From contig DBHK01000003.1 in assembly GCA_002295635.1 (NCBI GenBank), forward strand, positions 107,477-171,476: DNA of 64,000 nt. The letters are read 5' to 3'. The stretch is from UBA830 sp002295635 (GTDB lineage: Bacteria; Pseudomonadota; Alphaproteobacteria; MPNO01; UBA830). Position 1 is the first letter of the stretch; every line of letters starts with the position of its first letter. Positions 59,104 to 64,000 of this stretch are shown one piece after another. The notes beneath the pieces are model-generated. The model searched no databases. It had not been told where the DNA came from and was given only the letters and a program-made list of their open reading frames with translations. A program made the translations under genes and the position numbers.

Positions 59104-61344
59104 ATGGCAACAAAGATTAAACCGGAAGCGGAAACTAATAAGAAGCCTGCGGCGAGGAGAAAAACTGCAACAAAAACTGCTGGGAAATCGAGCGCGAAAA
59201 AGCCTTCTCCCAAGCCTGCCGGGAAGAAAGCTTCTCAGAAGAAACAGGCCCCGAAGAAAGCCTCTGCCAAGAAGCCCGCAGCCACGGTCAATGGAAATGC
59301 AAAAACCGGTACGAAGAAAAATAAAACCAAGTTTGGCGACAAGTCTGCAGGAAATACCGCACCGGGGAAGGCCGACACGGAGGTGGGCGAAATAACGGAT
59401 ACTAAGTCTGATAAAGTCGTGGACAAATCTGCCGTCGAAGACACTAACGACGCTCCAGTAATTGACTCCGTCGATGCGTCAGTAAAGAAGCTTATCGAAA
59501 GTGGTAAGGAACGTGGTTATGTCACTTATGATGACCTGAACAAGGCGTTACCGCCCGATAATGTATCTTCCGAGCAGATTGAGGACACCCTTACACAATT
59601 ATCGGAGCTCGGAATTAACGTCATTGAAAATGATGAGGTTGACGACTCAGATCCTGATAGCGAAGATTCCAAGGCTGTGGCCAACGGTAAGGCTGCAAAC
59701 GACGACAACCAAGATCTCGGCCGCACCGACGACCCGGTCCGTATGTACCTGCGAGAAATGGGTTCGGTAGAACTGCTCTCGCGTGAGGGTGAGATTGCGA
59801 TTGCCAAACGAATTGAGGCGGGCCGCGAAAAGATGATTGCCGCTATCTGCGAATCTCCACTGACGTTTCGTGCTATCCTTTCGTGGCGCGAAGCTCTGAA
59901 AAACGAAGAAATGTTGCTGCGTGACGTGATTGATCTTGATGCAGCCTACGGAGGCGACAATCCCAAACCCGCGGCGGCTAACGAAAATGGCACCGCTAAC
60001 CCACCCCGCACCGGCGCGCCGACGGGAGAGGCCGAGGGCGAACCCGACGAGGACGAAGATGATGACGACGCAGTTAGCATCTCACTTTCAGCGATGGAAG
60101 AGTCTCTTAGCCCTAAAGTTATCCGGAATCTGGATAAAATTTCTATTACTTGGCCGAAAGTTGCCAAACTGCGTGCAAAGAGAAAAGAGGCAGAGTTTGG
60201 CAACGGTTCATTTGGCGCTATATCGGAGAAGAATCTAGCTAAGCTGCACATCGAACTGGTCGGCTACGTCAAGAACGTGAGGATGAACAACTTCCGCATC
60301 GAACAACTCGTACAAGAGCTGTATACTTACAATAAGACGCTCCTAGCGCTTGAAGGCCGTCTGCTGCGTATGGCGACAAAATCCAAGGTTTCTCGGGCCG
60401 AATTTCTTGAATACTATTTGGGATCCGAAACAGATCCCAAATGGCTAAATCGTGTTTCCCGTTTAACGGGTAAGGGGTGGAAGCCATTCGTTCAGCGGTA
60501 TCGCGATGAAATTAAGGATATTCGGATTCAAATTACCGCGCTTTCAGAAGAGACCGAAATGCAGGTTCCCGAATTTCGCCGGTTGACTAACGAGGTCCAG
60601 CGCGGCGAGCGCGAGGCCTCACGTGCGAAGAAAGAGATGGTAGAAGCCAATCTTAGACTCGTAATTTCCATCGCTAAGAAATATACGAATCGTGGCCTGC
60701 AATTCTTAGACCTCATACAGGAAGGTAATATCGGACTGATGAAGGCGGTCGATAAGTTTGAATACCGGCGTGGCTATAAATTCTCGACCTATGCCACCTG
60801 GTGGATTCGTCAGGCGATTACGCGTTCGATAGCTGATCAGGCGCGCACGATCCGAATTCCAGTTCACATGATCGAAACCATTAACAAGTTGGTTCGGACT
60901 AGTCGTCAAATTCTCCATGAAATTGGCCGCGAGCCGACCCCTGAAGAGCTAGCCGTGCGACTTGGAATGCCGCTAGAAAAAGTACGGAAAGTTCTCAAAA
61001 TTGCTAAGGAGCCGATCTCCCTCGAAACACCGATCGGTGATGAGGAAGACAGCCATCTTGGTGACTTCATCGAAGATAAGAATGCTGTCCAACCATTGGA
61101 TGCCGCTATTCAGGGTAATCTGCGGGAAACTACCACTCGAGTACTGGCAAGTCTGACACCCCGCGAGGAACGCGTGCTCCGCATGCGTTTCGGAATTGGG
61201 ATGAACACCGACCATACTCTGGAAGAGGTTGGCCAGCAGTTCAGCGTGACACGTGAACGTATTAGACAGATTGAGGCGAAAGCCCTCCGTAAATTGAAGC
61301 ATCCGTCACGAAGCCGGATGCTGCGGAGCTTTCTGGACACGTAG
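59104..61344 (+). CDS. rpoD: RNA polymerase primary sigma factor RpoD with lysine-rich N-terminal tail
   Basis: The 746-residue sigma-70 has region 1.1 at about 118-185 (KKLIESGKERGYVTYDDLN) and region 1.2 at about 210 (DPVRMYLREMGSVELLSREG). An acidic non-conserved region follows, then region 2 (LRLVISIAKKYTNRGLQFLD, KFSTYATWWIRQAITRS), region 3, and region 4 (LTPREERVLRMRFGIG, VTRERIRQIEAKALRKL). Before region 1.1 lies an extra tail of about 115 residues made of Lys/Ala/Pro/Ser repeats (KKPSPKPAGKKASQKK). It resembles histone H1 tails and is unlike the short start of most RpoD proteins. Confidence 0.96.
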   Translation: MATKIKPEAETNKKPAARRKTATKTAGKSSAKKPSPKPAGKKASQKKQAPKKASAKKPAATVNGNAKTGTKKNKTKFGDKSAGNTAPGKADTEVGEITDTKSDKVVDKSAVEDTNDAPVIDSVDASVKKLIESGKERGYVTYDDLNKALPPDNVSSEQIEDTLTQLSELGINVIENDEVDDSDPDSEDSKAVANGKAANDDNQDLGRTDDPVRMYLREMGSVELLSREGEIAIAKRIEAGREKMIAAICESPLTFRAILSWREALKNEEMLLRDVIDLDAAYGGDNPKPAAANENGTANPPRTGAPTGEAEGEPDEDEDDDDAVSISLSAMEESLSPKVIRNLDKISITWPKVAKLRAKRKEAEFGNGSFGAISEKNLAKLHIELVGYVKNVRMNNFRIEQLVQELYTYNKTLLALEGRLLRMATKSKVSRAEFLEYYLGSETDPKWLNRVSRLTGKGWKPFVQRYRDEIKDIRIQITALSEETEMQVPEFRRLTNEVQRGEREASRAKKEMVEANLRLVISIAKKYTNRGLQFLDLIQEGNIGLMKAVDKFEYRRGYKFSTYATWWIRQAITRSIADQARTIRIPVHMIETINKLVRTSRQILHEIGREPTPEELAVRLGMPLEKVRKVLKIAKEPISLETPIGDEEDSHLGDFIEDKNAVQPLDAAIQGNLRETTTRVLASLTPREERVLRMRFGIGMNTDHTLEEVGQQFSVTRERIRQIEAKALRKLKHPSRSRMLRSFLDT

Positions 61345-61401
61345 CGGCATACTGACATCTCTCTCAGCTAGTGCACTGAGGAAGCCCTCGAGCCCTTTTA
61401 C

Positions 61402-61428
61402 TGGGATATTTAAGAATTTTATATCCCA
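61402..61428. promoter_or_regulatory. 8-bp inverted repeat upstream of the TolC-like gene
   Basis: TGGGATAT (61402-61409) and ATATCCCA (61421-61428) are perfect inverted copies with an 11-bp AT-rich spacer. They lie between the rpoD stop and the TolC-like start at 61493. Either a regulator site or a weak rpoD terminator (no T-run follows) is possible. Confidence 0.35.
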
Positions 61429-61492
61429 TAATATGATGTAGTAACTGCCATATGAATATTTTATATTGAGAAAAAATAGGTGGCAGTTTCGT

Positions 61493-62854
61493 ATGGCTTT
61501 GCGTGAACCTGCGCGTTTCCTGATTTTAGTAACCGTGCTTCTCTCCAATTTTCTAATCTCCCCGACTGGGTCTTACGCTCAATCGAACGCTACGGTCTTG
61601 CCCTCGGCGGTCCCGAATTTGAACAATGATCTTTTTCAATTACTGGAAACGGATGAGCGAATTAAGGCTGCCGAAAAAACATCGGAGGCCGCGGATTCTG
61701 GCCAAGAGCAGGCTTTCTCTTCTTTTCTTCCAAACATTAATTTTACTTCGGAAAAGGGGCGAGAGGTCATAGATAGCCCCACTACTCGTGGTACGGGCTT
61801 GGACGAACAACGAGAAACCCGAATGAAAGGAACAGTAACACTCACACAAAATCTGTTTTCGGGTGGAGCGGACTCCGCTTCTTATAGAATATCTGGTAAA
61901 CAAATACAGCTTGCGGATTTGAATCTGGCGAGTACTAAAAGCGCTGTTTTACTCGAGGGGCTGACGGCACACTTTTCCATCGTTCGTGATAAACAATTGC
62001 TTAATTACGCTATCCAAGCGGAAGCATTTACCAAGGAACAACTTAAGCTTGAAAACGAAAAGGTGGAAAAGGGTAAGGGGATCGCGCTAGACGTTCTTCA
62101 AGCAAAAAGCCGCCTCCAAATTTCTACCCAGCGAAAAATTCAATTCAAAGGCCAACTGGAACAGTCCAAGACCCAATTCACCTATTTGTTCCAATATCGT
62201 CCTATCTTGAATGGGGCTATCGACTCCGAGCTGAAGTTGCCTCAGATCCCAGAGTCTTTGGAAGACGCACTGAGTACAGCACTCAAGAATAGTGCAGCCT
62301 TAGAAGCCTCTCAGACTAGTGTTGACGTCTCTAGACTTGGGATGGGGGCGGCGAAAGCAGGTTACTGGCCTAAATTTGATGTGGAGGCAAAATACAATTA
62401 CGAGGAAGACGCAGGTGGAGTCATTGGAATACGCCGTGACTGGTCAATTCTTTTGAAGGCGAGTTGGACCCTGTTTGATGGTTTCAGTACTTATTATGGA
62501 TCCCGTTCTGCGCGCAGCAACTATGCGGCGTCTCTAAGCCAATACGATGTCGCAAAGAAACAGATTGAGACAGATCTCGCCGTCAGTTTTCAGCAATTAA
62601 GGACAACTCTAGAAAATAAAGAACTTATGGAAAACGGCCTCAGAATCGCCGAAGAGATAGTTGTTGCGAGAGAGAGAATGGAAAAAGCGGGGAAAGAAAC
62701 GTCAATAAACACCTTGGACGCTCAAAGTCAGCTTATTGACGCAAAAATAAATTATACTTTAGCGAAATATGATGAAATTCTTGCGGCCATCAGGGTGGTT
62801 TTTAATATGGGGCTTTTATCCCTCGATGATCTTGTCACTCGGACTCCTAACTAG
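61493..62854 (+). CDS. TolC family outer membrane protein
   Basis: A protein of about 453 residues with a signal peptide (about 1-30, ending SYAQ). Two outer-membrane efflux protein repeats follow, recognisable from VTLTQNLFSGGADSASYRIS and SWTLFDGFSTYYGSRSARSN, the paired LFSGG/LFDGF turns of TolC. Long helices lie between them. It should form a trimeric channel. I use ATG 61493 behind AGGTGG. The adjacent FecR-domain repeat protein suggests a type I secretion role, with the ABC and fusion components expected beyond the window. Confidence 0.88.
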   Translation: MALREPARFLILVTVLLSNFLISPTGSYAQSNATVLPSAVPNLNNDLFQLLETDERIKAAEKTSEAADSGQEQAFSSFLPNINFTSEKGREVIDSPTTRGTGLDEQRETRMKGTVTLTQNLFSGGADSASYRISGKQIQLADLNLASTKSAVLLEGLTAHFSIVRDKQLLNYAIQAEAFTKEQLKLENEKVEKGKGIALDVLQAKSRLQISTQRKIQFKGQLEQSKTQFTYLFQYRPILNGAIDSELKLPQIPESLEDALSTALKNSAALEASQTSVDVSRLGMGAAKAGYWPKFDVEAKYNYEEDAGGVIGIRRDWSILLKASWTLFDGFSTYYGSRSARSNYAASLSQYDVAKKQIETDLAVSFQQLRTTLENKELMENGLRIAEEIVVARERMEKAGKETSINTLDAQSQLIDAKINYTLAKYDEILAAIRVVFNMGLLSLDDLVTRTPN

Positions 62855-62916
62855 GAGCAGTTATTAGGTAATTAAGCTTTAGTCACTTTTAAAACCAGGG
62901 CGATGCATAGCATTTA

Positions 62917-64000
62917 ATGCTAAGAGAAATCTCGACATCCAAGTTTGGCATACCTGCCGAGATCGGCGCCGACACCCAGGCGTTCGAAGTTATAGACGCA
63001 TCTATCAATGCGGATATAATTGTGCCCGGTGGTACTTTTTTACTGACCGCGGATTACTCCCGGAACGGTTCTGACCTTGTCCTCACAGGGGACAATGGCG
63101 AAGTAGTCCACCTGACTAACTTTTTTGCAGGGCAAAGTCCGCCAGATTTGTTCACGGAGGGTGGCGCGAGAATTTCTGCGGAACTCGCAACAAAACTTGC
63201 GGGATCCTATACCCCCATTCAATACGCGCAACTTAGTGAAGCATTGGTTTCTTCACCAATAGGATCGGTAAAAACTATAGAAGGGACCGTCAATGTAACT
63301 CGTTCTGGTGGAACAAATATACAGCTCAATCTTAACGATCCAATTTTCCAGGGCGATGTAATTCAAACAAATCCGGCTGGTAAGGTAGGCCTCATATTCA
63401 ACGATAATACAACGATCTCTCTCTCCGAGAGCGGACGCATGGTACTGGATGAGTTCGTTTACGATCCTACGACGGAGACAGGTACCTCTAAAACCTCATT
63501 TGTTCAGGGTGTATTTTCTTTTGTATCTGGAAAGATTGCGAAAGCCGGTAGTGACTCGATGCTCGTCGAAACACCTGTCGCATCAATTGGTATCAGGGGA
63601 ACCACGGTTGCAGGCCGCGCCGCTCAGGAGGGCGAACAAAACACGATCGCCCTTTTGAGAGATTCTGATGGCGGTGTTGGTCAAATAACTATCTCGAACG
63701 GCGCTGGCGTCCAAACACTCACGCAACCTGGGCAAGCGATCACTCTAACAAGCTTTAGCCAGCCGCCTCCGCCCCCCATAGTAATTCCTGTCCAACAAAT
63801 TCAACAACAATTCGGTACAGCAATTCAAACGCGTCCGCAGCAACGAAGTAACGAAGAACAGAGGCGGGAAGAACAAAGACAGGAACAACAAAACACTGAA
63901 AATAATGCTCCAGATCCGGAGGGTGAAGGTCCTCCGGGCGAAGGTGAAGGTCTTCCGGGCGAAGGTGAAGGTCCTCCGGGCGAAGGTGAAGGTCCTCCGG
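62917..64000 (+). CDS. FecR-domain secreted repeat protein, N-terminal part (runs off window)
   Basis: An open frame of 361 codons from ATG 62917 to the window end. No signal peptide is visible. A leading region of about 110 residues precedes a FecR-like domain at about 110-235 (GSVKTIEGTVNVTRSGGT, FQGDVIQTNPAGKVGLIF, DEFVYDP, TPVASIGIRGTTVAG). A Pro stretch, a Gln/Glu/Arg-rich charged segment and the start of a GEGEGPP repeat follow. Such FecR domains occur in large alphaproteobacterial adhesin-like proteins exported by type I systems, which fits the TolC-like gene upstream. It is not a transmembrane anti-sigma FecR. A TAG precedes the ATG in frame, and the ribosome site is weak. Confidence 0.8.
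   Translation, partial: MLREISTSKFGIPAEIGADTQAFEVIDASINADIIVPGGTFLLTADYSRNGSDLVLTGDNGEVVHLTNFFAGQSPPDLFTEGGARISAELATKLAGSYTPIQYAQLSEALVSSPIGSVKTIEGTVNVTRSGGTNIQLNLNDPIFQGDVIQTNPAGKVGLIFNDNTTISLSESGRMVLDEFVYDPTTETGTSKTSFVQGVFSFVSGKIAKAGSDSMLVETPVASIGIRGTTVAGRAAQEGEQNTIALLRDSDGGVGQITISNGAGVQTLTQPGQAITLTSFSQPPPPPIVIPVQQIQQQFGTAIQTRPQQRSNEEQRREEQRQEQQNTENNAPDPEGEGPPGEGEGLPGEGEGPPGEGEGPP
63922..64000 (+). repeat. 21-bp tandem repeat encoding a GEGPPGE heptapeptide
   Basis: At least three copies of a 21-bp unit (of the type GGTCCTCCGGGCGAAGGTGAA) run to the window end. One copy varies (CTT instead of CCT). They encode a Gly/Glu/Pro heptad, a flexible acidic linker. The repeat count is unknown because the window stops inside the array. 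Confidence 0.85.

Overview
The window reads as chromosomal core genome from an alphaproteobacterium, most likely a Rhodospirillales-like lineage. This is inferred from family content and gene order: a TrcR/DUF1013 cell-cycle regulator, DUF1192, DUF4164, an ELM1/DUF1022 protein, a zinc-less L31, a MotA/MotB-like envelope pair beside suhB-efp, ruvCAB-ybgC-tolQRAB-pal-cpoB-tilS-ftsH-folP-glmM, and uvrC-pgsA-moaD-moaE. A run of 315 N inside carB shows that the sequence is a scaffolded draft, possibly a metagenome or single-cell assembly. I see no tRNA, rRNA, insertion sequence, prophage or CRISPR array.

Layout. 0-3.8 kb holds small conserved proteins, TrcR, a quinone oxidoreductase and L31. 3.8-7.2 kb is a leftward three-gene envelope cassette (MotA/TolQ-like channel, MotB/OmpA-like stator, divergent OmpA-like protein). 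7.3-11.3 kb carries suhB, efp and both EF-P lysylation enzymes (epmB, epmA). 11.3-13.1 kb has a luciferase-like oxidoreductase remnant, thiE and a class I aldolase. 13.3-15.6 kb is DUF4164-zapA-6S RNA-fau-ymdB. 15.8-31.2 kb is a long rightward run: yebC, ruvCAB, ybgC-tolQRAB-pal-cpoB, tilS, ftsH, folP, glmM and thiD. 31.2-42.6 kb is a MarR/aminotransferase divergon followed by leftward genes for molybdenum cofactor (mobB, moeA, moaD, moaE), phospholipid (pgsA), repair (uvrC, uvrB), folate (folB plus a FolM-like reductase) and cation exchange.

42.8-48 kb has Lrp, ELM1, trxB, LysR, a structured intergenic region with a small RNA, and a 3-oxoacid CoA-transferase. 48.1-56.4 kb has msrP, greA, carB and carA. 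carB and carA are separated by an oppositely oriented SDR gene and a frameshifted DCC-family gene. 56.6-61.3 kb is the yqeY-dnaG-rpoD macromolecular-synthesis block. 61.5-64 kb starts a probable type I secretion locus: a TolC-like protein and the N-terminal part of a FecR-domain protein that enters a heptapeptide repeat and runs off the window.

No obviously new multi-gene system stands out. The items most worth a second look are: the intergenic RNA region at 46.36-46.61 kb, with a short sRNA carrying an exposed CCUCCC; a 15-bp palindrome built from two DnaA boxes next to AT-rich DNA at 37.8-38.0 kb; a nested structured element between ymdB and yebC; the MotA/MotB/OmpA cassette; a sigma-70 factor with a histone-like lysine-rich tail; and the secreted FecR repeat protein. 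Two sequence-quality points also matter. The carB gap appears to be spurious, and the DCC gene has two compensating indels, both in homopolymers.
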